Positions 6,929 through 15,030 of a stretch of 32,025 nucleotides of DNA are shown here, in pieces. Below the pieces are notes generated by a model, which saw nothing but the letters and a program-made list of their open reading frames with translations, did not search any database and was not told where the DNA came from. Origin of the DNA: Chlamydiota bacterium (GTDB lineage Bacteria; Chlamydiota; Chlamydiia; Chlamydiales; Parachlamydiaceae); assembly GCA_013287905.1 (NCBI GenBank), contig JABDCW010000021.1, forward strand, positions 1 to 32,025, given 5' to 3'. Position numbers and translations under genes: made by a program. The first letter of the stretch is position 1. Every line of letters starts with the position of its first letter.

Positions 6929-7151
6929 CAGAACGATTCTCAGAGCATGACATAATCTCTTCCAGGGTGCTTGGTGCGGGAATTTCTTCACGCATCTCCT
7001 TAAGTATATTGATGTGGCCAATTAGAGCTTCTTGGGCCATTATTTTGGCCTGTTCAAGAGTTTCTCCGGCAGATACGCATCCTGGAAAATCGGGAAAGCT
7101 TACCCCGTAATCTGAGCTTTCATCTTTGTGGATGAGTGCTATGTAGTGCAT
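6903..7151 (-). CDS. HicB-type antitoxin N-terminal domain, orphan and truncated
   Basis: An 82-residue protein that matches the N-terminal HicB antitoxin fold: MHYIALIHKDESSDYGVSFP, FPGCVSAGETLEQA, EALIGHI and the PAPSTLEEIM segment. Chromosomal HicB proteins of this type usually continue for about 50 more residues into a ribbon-helix-helix DNA-binding domain. Here the frame stops shortly after AIAFLF, inside the 3' end of the convergent fic gene. No hicA toxin is visible on either side; upstream lies a tRNA gene. It may be a remnant of a toxin-antitoxin module or a solo HicB-like protein. Confidence 0.7.
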   Translation of the reverse strand: MHYIALIHKDESSDYGVSFPDFPGCVSAGETLEQAKIMAQEALIGHINILKEMREEIPAPSTLEEIMSCSENRSAIAFLFHP

Positions 7152-7186
7152 GAATGTCTCTAGGGAAAGTAACTATTTAAAGAATT

Positions 7187-7272
7187 GGAAGAGGTAGGAT
7201 TCGAACCCACGGACCCCTCACGAGGCCTTCTGTTTTCAAGACAGACGCATTCGGCCACTCTGCCACTCTTCC
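7187..7272 (-). tRNA. tRNA-Ser (anticodon UGA)
   Basis: Read on the minus strand, a 7-bp acceptor stem (GGAAGAG with CTCTTCC), a D arm, the anticodon stem TCTGT/ACAGA with loop CTTGAAA giving anticodon TGA, a long variable arm and the T arm GTGGGTTCGAATCCTAC are all present. The long variable arm and anticodon identify a serine tRNA reading UCA-type codons. CCA is not encoded. The base after the acceptor stem is A, whereas bacterial tRNA-Ser usually has G there. Confidence 0.95.
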
Positions 7273-7297
7273 ATGAAAAATATGCTATCTTTTTCAG

Positions 7298-8674
7298 CTA
7301 TTTTTGTTCAAGAGGAATTGTTGTCGATGTATCGATATGATTTCGATTATTTCGCGTATCTCTCGGCGTTGGAAGATGGAATAATATTTCCTGCCTGAGG
7401 ACATAAATGCCATAAAGATTAAGGAGCAAAAGGCACGCTGCCGCGATCGACAAGAACGCAAGGGCCTGGGACGAGGGCAAAAAGATGAACCCAAATAAGC
7501 TGCAAAAAGCGTACAGGTAGTAAACCTTGCGACCAAATGTCGGGGAAAGATATTCTGCACATTTAATACCGGCGCAGAAATAGGAAATAATTGTCGTAAA
7601 TCCAACGGCAAGTAAAAATAAGGGCATAAAGACCTGCATTCCTGGAAAATATGTCCCCAGTGCCTTTTGAACTAAAAAGGTAGCTTCTATAGGGTCATTC
7701 CATACATCAGTGATCAGAATGAGCATGACACTCGTTGTGCAAATGACAAAGCTGTCTAAAAATACTTCCAGGATTGTCAAAGAGGCTTGCTTTTCGGGAC
7801 AAATCTCGCGCGTTTCGCTGTGGATAACAGACGCATATCCAATGGCAACGTCGCCGGAGTAACAACTTCTTCGCATCCCTTGCGATGCTGTCATGATAAT
7901 GGTGCTTCCGGCAAAAGCTCCAATGGCGGCATGTCCGGTAAATGCTGACGACATGATGAGGTTAAAAATGGAGGGAAGAACGTGTATGTTTTGTATGAAT
8001 ACCCATCCGCTCATCAGTAAATAGCTGATAATAAAAAAGGGAATGCAAACCGATGCAATCCGGCCAACCTGATCAACCCCTTTACGGCTAATGACGATGA
8101 TCAATCCGATCAATACAAGGGCAAGGAGAGCCTTGTTGACCTCAAAATTTGTCGATATCATTTCTGTCACAACGCTGAATTGATAGATCTCAACGCCATA
8201 AAAACATAGAAGCAGGCAGGAAATTTTGGGGATCCAATGTTTTTTGTATACGGTTTGCAGGAAGTACATGGGTCCTCCGCGGAAACCGCCCTTGCCGTCA
8301 GAAACGCGGTAGCGCATCCCTAAGTATACCTCGGAATATTTGATAATCATGCCGATGAGAGCTGTGATCCAAACCCAGAACAAAGCTCCAGGGCCGCCGA
8401 TTTGCGTAGCGGTGCACACAGCAACTACATTGCTGATCCCCATGCACCCCCCTATACAAGTGAAGAAGGTTTTAATTGGATGGACTCCCGAACCATCGTG
8501 CTTTTCAGTTAGAATTTTAAAAAATGTCTTAACAATATGAGGAAAGCGCCTAATTTGAATAAATTGCGATTTGCACGTCAGGTAGGTGCCAAGAAGAATT
8601 AAAATAGGTAGCACAGCATATCCCCAAAGAAAGTTATCAACCGTCTCAAGTAGGGAAATATGGGTATTATCCAT
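7298..8674 (-). CDS. Sodium:alanine/amino-acid symporter, AGCS family
   Basis: A 458-residue inner-membrane symporter that couples Na+ entry to uptake of alanine, glycine or similar small amino acids. Family signatures include the N-terminal LLGTYLTCKSQFIQIRRFP, GGPMYFLQ, and the strongly conserved FAGSTIIMTASQGMRRSCYSG region preceding GDVAIGYASVIH. About eleven membrane helices are expected and the hydrophobic pattern fits. Length is normal for the family. It is transcribed toward the tRNA-Ser gene, ending 25 bases before it. Amino-acid import suits a host-dependent bacterium. The exact substrate cannot be told from sequence. Confidence 0.93.
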   Translation of the reverse strand: MDNTHISLLETVDNFLWGYAVLPILILLGTYLTCKSQFIQIRRFPHIVKTFFKILTEKHDGSGVHPIKTFFTCIGGCMGISNVVAVCTATQIGGPGALFWVWITALIGMIIKYSEVYLGMRYRVSDGKGGFRGGPMYFLQTVYKKHWIPKISCLLLCFYGVEIYQFSVVTEMISTNFEVNKALLALVLIGLIIVISRKGVDQVGRIASVCIPFFIISYLLMSGWVFIQNIHVLPSIFNLIMSSAFTGHAAIGAFAGSTIIMTASQGMRRSCYSGDVAIGYASVIHSETREICPEKQASLTILEVFLDSFVICTTSVMLILITDVWNDPIEATFLVQKALGTYFPGMQVFMPLFLLAVGFTTIISYFCAGIKCAEYLSPTFGRKVYYLYAFCSLFGFIFLPSSQALAFLSIAAACLLLLNLYGIYVLRQEILFHLPTPRDTRNNRNHIDTSTTIPLEQK

Positions 8675-8911
8675 GCCGCCTATATTTTATGTTGTTTGAT
8701 GCATCCATTATATCATGCCGATCAAATTTCCGCAACCTTTAATTGAGAAAAATAATTCTTTTTATAAAAATATTTTATTTACACTATAAAACTATAAAAA
8801 AATGTATTAATTATTATTTAAATTAACGATAATAAAATTAACAGGTTTAGTTTAATACGTTACTTTAACAAAATCATGTGATGACGCATTTCAATTGGTC
8901 AGCAGGGTGAC
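8675..8911. other. AT-rich intergenic region upstream of the AGCS gene
   Basis: Two hundred and thirty-seven bases, very AT-rich around 8750-8860 with TATAAAAATATTTTATTTA-like tracts. It should carry the promoter of the symporter gene on the minus strand, but I cannot assign boxes. No ORF or RNA gene was seen. Confidence 0.5.
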
Positions 8912-9075
8912 TATACCGAAGGTGGTTCAAAAGTTGGGATTTTGACAAGGAGGCTGCTCAAAATTTTTCGTCTGGAGCGAGGGACCATTGCCTATGGCCA
9001 AGGCACGAGTGAAGACAAAAATTTTGATGCAAAGCCGACGCAGTCAAAAACCAATGTTTGAATCAGTTCGGTATA
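8912..9075 (+). mobile_element. Palindromic MITE family 1, copy D
   Basis: A 164-bp copy (162 bp plus one TA) in the same orientation as copies C and E. Its right end lacks two bases of the usual AATCACGTTCGG (AATCAGTTCGG). It ends 14 bases before the preferred start codon at 9089 and one base before an in-frame ATG at 9077. A ribosome binding site GAGAGG lies outside it. Confidence 0.88.
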
Positions 9076-9088
9076 AATGAGAGGTATT

Positions 9089-11305
9089 ATGGACGATAGA
9101 ATAAAAAAACCAGGCAATCATTCGCCAATAGAAGAAGCGATTGATACTTTGTCTTCATTGGTTGAGCTCGATATCGATGATCTGTCAGGTCGATCTGCGG
9201 ACTTAAAGCAAACAAATTCTTTGCAAGAGTTATGCGGGGTCGATGAAAAAGGTCTCGAAGAAACGGTAAAAAAAACCTTCCGGGTGATTTTAAAACACCT
9301 GCAGTCTTTTTATCAAAAAGAATACCGGTATGATCGCGATCCAAATGCCCTCGAAGAAATTAAAATGATCATGGTTTTGGTTGGGGAAGCGGCGAAAAAA
9401 TTAGACAAATACCACCATTTATTTCGTTCTGTTCACTCGCAAAATATTAGTGAGATGAAAGAATTTAAGAAACTGCAGGCATTTTATACCAATCACGTTG
9501 CTCATAAAATTGATGATGAAGTTTTAGGCAAATGGCTGATTGAGTTGACAAAAAGAATTCTGGGGGAAAGAACAGATAGTTCAGAAGTTCAGTCTCTCGG
9601 AATAAAAAACCATGAGACCCGGCATGTATTTATCGACTTGGACTCAGTAAAAAAAGATACTGAATATGAATTATTTTTATTGCGTAAGGAAGATGGCTCC
9701 CGTTTCTTTAGTCCAAAGCTCATTCGGAACATTAAACTGATCAACGATTTCGGCGGCCATTTTAACCGGGAAAAAGAAGTGGAAGTATATCTTGACACTC
9801 CAATATATCTTGACAAGATTGCTCATGATCATGCTTCGACGATCTTAGGCTTAATTCATCGGGAAATAGCCAACTTTTATTCGGCGGCGTTAACATCAAA
9901 AAAAGATTACGCTGTTGCCTCATTCAATAAGGCATTAATTGCTTTGATGTTGGCGGCTAATACTCATAATATTATGCACCAACTGCCCATTAAAAATTGT
10001 TGCGATTATTTTCATGACTTTCAATATTTCTTCAGAGAATGTTTATCTACAAAAGAGCACAAACGTGCTGTGGCTTATCCCAATGAGATTTTAAGTCCCG
10101 TGGCGAGTGCGATGAACATGCTTCTCGAAACAATCTGCAGGATAATTTATCTGGAGCTGAATGGATACCAGTCCGTTATGCCTTTGATCTGTCAAACCAT
10201 TCAATGTGCCCTTATAGATGACGCATCGGTTGACACGTCATTATCTGATCTCCATGCCGATGATCATTCGACAGGTTTTCAGTTAGCAAGAGAATACCGG
10301 TCGATGACAAAAATGCTAAGATATAGCACAGACGGGCCTTTGAAAAAAAACTTAAACGAGATGGCTAATGGGGATATGCGGGCATTCGACCCATTTATTC
10401 AGGATAACTTGCCAAGCCGTCTTTTTAATTTGTGGACAAATGAGGCAAAGTTTAATTTTTACAGATGGCCATCGCCAACTGTACAAGAGTATGTCAATAA
10501 GGCAGAAATGATTGAGGAATTTAAGGTGCTCATGCAACATTTCAACATTTCCGATCCCATCCAAAAATGTTTAATTTTCAATTTTCAGGACCGCACTCTT
10601 TGGAAAGACTATTGCAGATGTGAAATTATTGAGAATATATCGAAGAATCCTCTGTGGAACCGCGCCGTTTCTGTCGTCACCCTTGCCAAAGATACCGAAT
10701 TCTATCACCAGCAAGCTCCCTATCACAATGAAAATCATGCGAGCATATTTATTGCGCAATTCAAAAATCAGATGACCGATCCGATGGGAGGATTTTTCTT
10801 TGATGAGGAAATAAAGAAACTGATTATGAATACGTTTGTCGACGGGGGGCTGAAAATTGTCCACCGCATCTTTTTTTCCGGAAAAAATGTGCTCAATCAA
10901 CAGCAAAGGCAGGATTTTATTGAAATATTTTATATTCTTTTGCAATTAAAGATCATCGATATCCTGCAGCCTGCCGAAATTGCCTTTACCTGTAAAGATG
11001 GGATAGATGTCACCTGCACTGCGGCAACGGAGCTTTGTTTATTTTTAAAAATACTCTCCCAGGAACATTTATCGGATCATGATTTTAAACAATGTCAATT
11101 AATGCTTTACGGGCCATCGCTGATCATCAGAGAGCGGGTCATATTAGGCGATCGGTTTAATCGCATGATCAGTGCCTTAAAGGTTATCGAATCGACCAAA
11201 AAAAATTTAGGGCATGCGAATTATGGAAAGTTGCTCCAGTTGGCTTTTGAAGATCTTTATGATTCGATCACTTTCGACAACTGCAATGTCGATTTTCCGT
11301 CTTGA
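9089..11305 (+). CDS. Large uncharacterised protein, possibly chlamydia-specific
   Basis: A 738-residue protein without motifs I can assign. I prefer ATG 9089 because GAGAGG lies five bases upstream; ATG 9077 abuts the end of a mobile element. No signal peptide or membrane segment is evident. The sequence is mostly predicted alpha-helical, rich in Lys, Asp, Asn and aromatic residues, with no low-complexity tracts (for example GLEETVKKTFRVILKHLQSF and NAEI-type helices throughout). Its size and helical content are compatible with a secreted effector or a cytoplasmic scaffold, but there is no positive evidence for either. It is isolated on the plus strand between two palindromic elements (copies D and E). 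Confidence 0.75.
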   Translation: MDDRIKKPGNHSPIEEAIDTLSSLVELDIDDLSGRSADLKQTNSLQELCGVDEKGLEETVKKTFRVILKHLQSFYQKEYRYDRDPNALEEIKMIMVLVGEAAKKLDKYHHLFRSVHSQNISEMKEFKKLQAFYTNHVAHKIDDEVLGKWLIELTKRILGERTDSSEVQSLGIKNHETRHVFIDLDSVKKDTEYELFLLRKEDGSRFFSPKLIRNIKLINDFGGHFNREKEVEVYLDTPIYLDKIAHDHASTILGLIHREIANFYSAALTSKKDYAVASFNKALIALMLAANTHNIMHQLPIKNCCDYFHDFQYFFRECLSTKEHKRAVAYPNEILSPVASAMNMLLETICRIIYLELNGYQSVMPLICQTIQCALIDDASVDTSLSDLHADDHSTGFQLAREYRSMTKMLRYSTDGPLKKNLNEMANGDMRAFDPFIQDNLPSRLFNLWTNEAKFNFYRWPSPTVQEYVNKAEMIEEFKVLMQHFNISDPIQKCLIFNFQDRTLWKDYCRCEIIENISKNPLWNRAVSVVTLAKDTEFYHQQAPYHNENHASIFIAQFKNQMTDPMGGFFFDEEIKKLIMNTFVDGGLKIVHRIFFSGKNVLNQQQRQDFIEIFYILLQLKIIDILQPAEIAFTCKDGIDVTCTAATELCLFLKILSQEHLSDHDFKQCQLMLYGPSLIIRERVILGDRFNRMISALKVIESTKKNLGHANYGKLLQLAFEDLYDSITFDNCNVDFPS

Positions 11306-11371
11306 GCGGTTGTTTGTTATCATTGATTTCAGATTGACAAATAACACCTGTTTTTGATTTTATTCAATTAT

Positions 11372-11535
11372 TATACCGAAGGTGGTTCAAAAGTTGGGAA
11401 TTTGACAAGGAGGCTGCTCAAAATTTTTCGTTTGGAGCGAGGGACCATTGCCTATGGCAAGGCACGAGTGAAGACAAAAATTTTGATGCAAAGCCAACGC
11501 CGTCAAAAACCAATTTTTGAATCACGTTCGGTATA
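11372..11535 (+). mobile_element. Palindromic MITE family 1, copy E
   Basis: A 164-bp copy, same orientation as C and D, 162 bp plus one TA. It is open in one frame, so a 74-codon ORF starting at TTG 11354 reads through it and stops in TAATG at the next gene; I regard this as incidental. It ends 43 bases before the start of the amide hydrolase gene. Confidence 0.88.
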
Positions 11536-11577
11536 TTTTAATTTTACATACTCTTTAACAATCGGGGGGAAAGAATA

Positions 11578-12669
11578 ATGAAAGCGATCAAATCGGCTAT
11601 ACTCACTTTTCTTGCTGCAGCATCAATGACTCAAGACACCGAGGCATGCACCCGCACCCTTTTTGTCGGGTCGGACGGAGTGGTGATCACAGGCCGCACG
11701 ATGGATTGGATGGAAGATCTGCATTCCGATCTTTGGGCTTTTCCTCAAGGGATGACACGTAACGGCGCCGCAGGGCCGCAGTCGATTACATGGACCTCCA
11801 AATGGGGCAGTCTCATCGTCTCAGGCTATAATGCGGGGTCAGCAGACGGAATGAATGAAAAAGGACTCGTTGCCAACATGCTATATCTGGCCGAATCGGA
11901 TTACGGCCCCCTTAAGGGAAACAAGCCGGTTATGTCCATATCGGTTTGGGCACAGTATGTGCTGGACAATTTTGCGACTGTTGCCGAGGCCGTCAACGCT
12001 TTGCAACAAGAACCTTTTCAAATCGTAGCGCCTGTATTACCTAATGGATCACCAGCTCAGATGCATCTATCCATTTCCGATCCCGATGGAGATTCAGCGA
12101 TCTTCGAATATATCAATGGCAACCTTGTGATCCATCACGGCAAACAATATATCGTACAGACAAATTCCCCAACTTACGATCAACAGCTGGCCTTAAACAC
12201 ATATTGGGAAAGCATTGGCGGCTTGATCTTCCTTCCGGGGACTAACCGGTCTGCCGACCGGTTTGCGCGCGCTTCCTTTTTGATAGGGGCCATTCCTAAG
12301 GAATCAGCTCCTGCATATATCAAAGCTGTTCCAAATGGAACTTTTATCAATCAGGCCGTTGCCAGTGTGCTGGGCGTCATTCGCAGTGTCAGCGTGCCCT
12401 TAGGCATCACAACACCGGGGCAGCCGAATATTGCTTCAACAATATGGAGGACTGTATCAAATCAAAAAGACAAAGTTTATTTCTTTGATTCTTCTACAAG
12501 CCCAAACGTTTTTTGGGTTCCCCTTTCCGATCTAAACTTGAAAAAAGGGGCTCTGGTAAAAAAACTTTCCTTAACCGGAGGGAAAATCTATTCAGGAAAT
12601 GCGGCCGGCAACTTTAAAGAAGCGAAACCTTTTGCATTTCTTCCGGCCAATCCCACCGAAATGAAATAA
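11578..12669 (+). CDS. Exported Ntn hydrolase, choloylglycine/penicillin V acylase family (linear amide C-N hydrolase)
   Basis: A 363-residue member of the choloylglycine hydrolase family, which cleaves linear amide bonds (bile-salt conjugates, penicillin V, N-acyl homoserine lactones or N-acyl amines) using an N-terminal cysteine. A signal peptide covers residues 1-23 (MKAIKSAILTFLAAASMTQD, then TEA) and cleavage would expose C24 as the nucleophile. Matching catalytic positions follow: R40 and D43 in GRTMDW (16 and 19 residues after the Cys, as R18/D21 after C2 in bile salt hydrolase), N196 in TNSPTYD, and R228 or R231 in ADRFAR. The start is preceded by GGGGGGAAAG. A periplasmic or secreted location is expected. 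The substrate is unknown. Confidence 0.9.
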   Translation: MKAIKSAILTFLAAASMTQDTEACTRTLFVGSDGVVITGRTMDWMEDLHSDLWAFPQGMTRNGAAGPQSITWTSKWGSLIVSGYNAGSADGMNEKGLVANMLYLAESDYGPLKGNKPVMSISVWAQYVLDNFATVAEAVNALQQEPFQIVAPVLPNGSPAQMHLSISDPDGDSAIFEYINGNLVIHHGKQYIVQTNSPTYDQQLALNTYWESIGGLIFLPGTNRSADRFARASFLIGAIPKESAPAYIKAVPNGTFINQAVASVLGVIRSVSVPLGITTPGQPNIASTIWRTVSNQKDKVYFFDSSTSPNVFWVPLSDLNLKKGALVKKLSLTGGKIYSGNAAGNFKEAKPFAFLPANPTEMK

Positions 12670-12689
12670 AAGTTTTTATAATTTCGGAA

Positions 12690-12903
12690 GGCCTTGTTGC
12701 ATAAATGCTTTATTAACCTAAGTTATTTAAGGTCAATTATCTACCACAGAGATCACAGAAAACACAGAGAGGGAGTAGAAAATTAGAATGTGGTTTAAAC
12801 AAGGTAAGAAGGCATGTCAATTTTTTATCCCCCCTCTGTGATCTCTGTGGTAATTAATTAGTTATCAAAGACTTGTATCTATTTGAAATTATGCAATAGG
12901 GCC
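12690..12903. mobile_element. IS903-like MITE with 9-bp target duplication and nested repeat
   Basis: The ends GGCCTTGTTGCATAA (12690-12704) and TTATGCAATAGGGCC (12889-12903) are 15-bp inverted repeats with two mismatches. They are flanked by identical ATTTCGGAA (12681-12689 and 12904-12912), a 9-bp target duplication. Ends starting GGC...TTG and a 9-bp duplication are typical of the IS903 group of the IS5 family. The 214-bp body has no transposase and contains a second inverted repeat, ACCACAGAGATCACAGA at 12743-12759 facing 12835-12851. Confidence 0.8.
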
Positions 12904-13055
12904 ATTTCGGAAGGAAAACTCCTACTCATCGCGTAAAGGTAAGTCTATTGTTTTTCGGGACTTTTGCTCTTAATATTTTCATTTGCACAATTTCAACTTG
13001 TTTTTAATAAAAACATAAGTTATTATTTATTAAGTAAAATTACAATAAGGATCTA

Positions 13056-14393
13056 ATGTTTTTTAAAAATCTCGGTCTACAGCAAGAAATCGTTCAAGCG
13101 ATCACAGAAAAAGGCTACACAGAAGCTACTCCCATTCAAATCAAAGTGATTCCTCTTATCATTGAGGGACATGATATTTTAGCGAGTGCAGAGACGGGTA
13201 CCGGAAAAACTGCGGGTTTCACACTACCCCTTCTCCAAGTGTTGATGAATACCAGAAAAAATGAACATAGGCATGCGTTGCGCGCGCTTGTCCTCACTCC
13301 AACGCGAGAGCTGGCCGCTCAAGTTGGCGAGAATGTTAAAGCTTATGGAAGGCACCTTCCTTTCAAAACGCAAGTGATTTTTGGCGGCGTCAATATTAAT
13401 GCACAAATCCGGAATTTGCAGAATGGAGCTGACATCCTCATTGCCACGCCTGGAAGGCTTTTGGATCTCGTGTCACAGGAAGTCATCGATCTTTCCCGCG
13501 TAGAAATTTTAGTCCTCGACGAGGCAGACCGAATGCTGGATATGGGATTCATTCATGATATTAAGAAAATCCTTAAATTGATGCCTGCGAAAAGACAAAA
13601 TTTGCTTTTTTCTGCTACATTCTCCGAAGAAATCAAAAACTTGGCCGCCGGTATCCTAAAAAATCCTCAAAAGGTTGATGTGGCAAAACCAAACACACCC
13701 ACAGACCTTGTGACGCATATTATTTATCCCGTAGACAATATACGTAAAAAAGAACTTCTTTCGTCTTTAATCACTACAAATAAATGGGAACAGGTTTTAG
13801 TTTTTACCCGTACTAAACATGGCGCTAACAGGCTCGCCAAGCAACTTACCACCGATGGGATTATCTCTGAGGCCATCCACGGCAATAAAAGCCAGTCTGC
13901 ACGGACTAAAACGCTTGCCAATTTTAAATCGGGTGCGCTCAAAGTGCTCGTTGCGACCGATATCGCTGCACGCGGCCTCGATATTGAGCAGCTGCCTCAT
14001 GTAGTGAATTTTGAGCTCCCAAATGTTCCAGAAGATTACGTCCACCGCATTGGCCGTACCGGTCGCAATGGAAATGAAGGATGGGCTTGTTCTTTAGTCT
14101 GCGTCGATGAACTGAAGCTCCTGGCTGACATTGAAAAATTCCTTCAGCGCAAGATTGCAAAAAAACTAGAACCTGGTTTTGAAGTTGATCCAAATATTTC
14201 CGCGCAGCCAATCCAAAATGGAAGAAACATGCGCTCTGCAAAGCCTGGACTAGGGCAGAGAGGATCCAAGCCGCAAAGCAAGCCCTTTCCACACAGGCAT
14301 AATACCTCTCACTCAAAGGTATCGAAGGGGCGATATGCGGGCACAAATCCAAAGTCAGATATCTTTTCTCAAGAAAAGTTCCATAGGCCCTAA
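13056..14393 (+). CDS. DEAD-box ATP-dependent RNA helicase, RhlE-like
   Basis: A 445-residue RNA helicase that unwinds short RNA duplexes during ribosome assembly or RNA decay. Motifs in order: Q motif [13 protein letters not shown] (21-33), Walker A AETGTGKT (45-52), [20 protein letters not shown] at 155-158, SAT at 186-188, [17 protein letters not shown] and HRIGRTGR at 330-337. The C-terminal tail after about residue 385 is basic, Asn/Ser/His-rich and likely disordered, as in RhlE proteins. The start ATG follows AAGGA at 13046-13050. The YaiI-type gene follows after 22 bp, which suggests co-transcription. Confidence 0.95.
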   Translation: MFFKNLGLQQEIVQAITEKGYTEATPIQIKVIPLIIEGHDILASAETGTGKTAGFTLPLLQVLMNTRKNEHRHALRALVLTPTRELAAQVGENVKAYGRHLPFKTQVIFGGVNINAQIRNLQNGADILIATPGRLLDLVSQEVIDLSRVEILVLDEADRMLDMGFIHDIKKILKLMPAKRQNLLFSATFSEEIKNLAAGILKNPQKVDVAKPNTPTDLVTHIIYPVDNIRKKELLSSLITTNKWEQVLVFTRTKHGANRLAKQLTTDGIISEAIHGNKSQSARTKTLANFKSGALKVLVATDIAARGLDIEQLPHVVNFELPNVPEDYVHRIGRTGRNGNEGWACSLVCVDELKLLADIEKFLQRKIAKKLEPGFEVDPNISAQPIQNGRNMRSAKPGLGQRGSKPQSKPFPHRHNTSHSKVSKGRYAGTNPKSDIFSQEKFHRP

Positions 14394-14415
14394 CGTTTTC
14401 ATGGTGAGGTTATAA

Positions 14416-14871
14416 ATGGCAAAACATAAGCCTAATACCATCTGGATTGATGCAGATGCTTGCCCGAAAGCAATTAAGGAATTAGTTTTTAGAGTAAGCC
14501 AGCGCTTAAATATTAGCATTATTCTAGTAGCGAACAGCTATCAAATTATCCCGAAGAGCGATTTGATAAAACTGATTATTGTAGATAAAGGATTCGATGC
14601 GGCCGATCAACACATTATAGATTTGGTTCAAATTCACGATGTTGTCATTACATCTGATATTCCCTTAGCAGCGAAAGTCATAAAAAAAAAGACGATAGCA
14701 CTCAATCCGCGAGGTGAAATTTATAATGAAAATACTATTGGTTCCATTTTATCGATGCGCGATTTTATGAAAGAATTTTATGATGCCGGTTCAATTAAAG
14801 GTGGTCCAGCAGCATTTGGACCAAAAGATCTTAAACAATTTGCCGATTCACTAAATAAACTCTTATCCTGA
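14416..14871 (+). CDS. YaiI/YqxD (UPF0178, DUF188) family protein
   Basis: A 151-residue protein of the UPF0178 family, length as usual. Signatures include IWIDADACPKAIK at residues 9-21, VANSYQIIP, DKGFDAADQHI, VVITSDIPLAAKVI, ALNPRGEIYNENTIGSIL and the C-terminal GGPAAFGPKDLKQFADSL. The family has a PIN-like fold with conserved acidic residues and is suspected to be a nuclease, but no activity is established. It follows the helicase gene by 22 bp. Confidence 0.92.
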   Translation: MAKHKPNTIWIDADACPKAIKELVFRVSQRLNISIILVANSYQIIPKSDLIKLIIVDKGFDAADQHIIDLVQIHDVVITSDIPLAAKVIKKKTIALNPRGEIYNENTIGSILSMRDFMKEFYDAGSIKGGPAAFGPKDLKQFADSLNKLLS

Positions 14872-14895
14872 TTTAAATTCCAGGCACCGGCTTTG

Positions 14896-14930
14896 CTAAA
14901 ATCCCAACTTTGAAACTCGTTGGGTATATA
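14896..14930 (-). mobile_element. Palindromic MITE family 1, degenerate terminal fragment
   Basis: The sequence TAAAATCCCAACTTTGAAAC followed by TCGTTGGGTATATA resembles the left terminus of the full elements with several changes. Only the end survives. Confidence 0.5.
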
Positions 14931-15030
14931 TTTGTTCTGAAAATATACTTACTCTGAAAATTTATTTTATGTTATTATGTAGATAAAAAATTACAAATAA
15001 TAAATTAAAAATCAAACACTAAAGAATTTT

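Noticed and set aside
11354..11578. 74-codon plus-strand ORF over copy E
   Set aside because: The frame is only open because the element has few stops; it starts at a weak TTG and ends at the next gene.
13939..14352. 137-codon minus-strand ORF
   Set aside because: Antisense shadow of the DEAD-box helicase gene.
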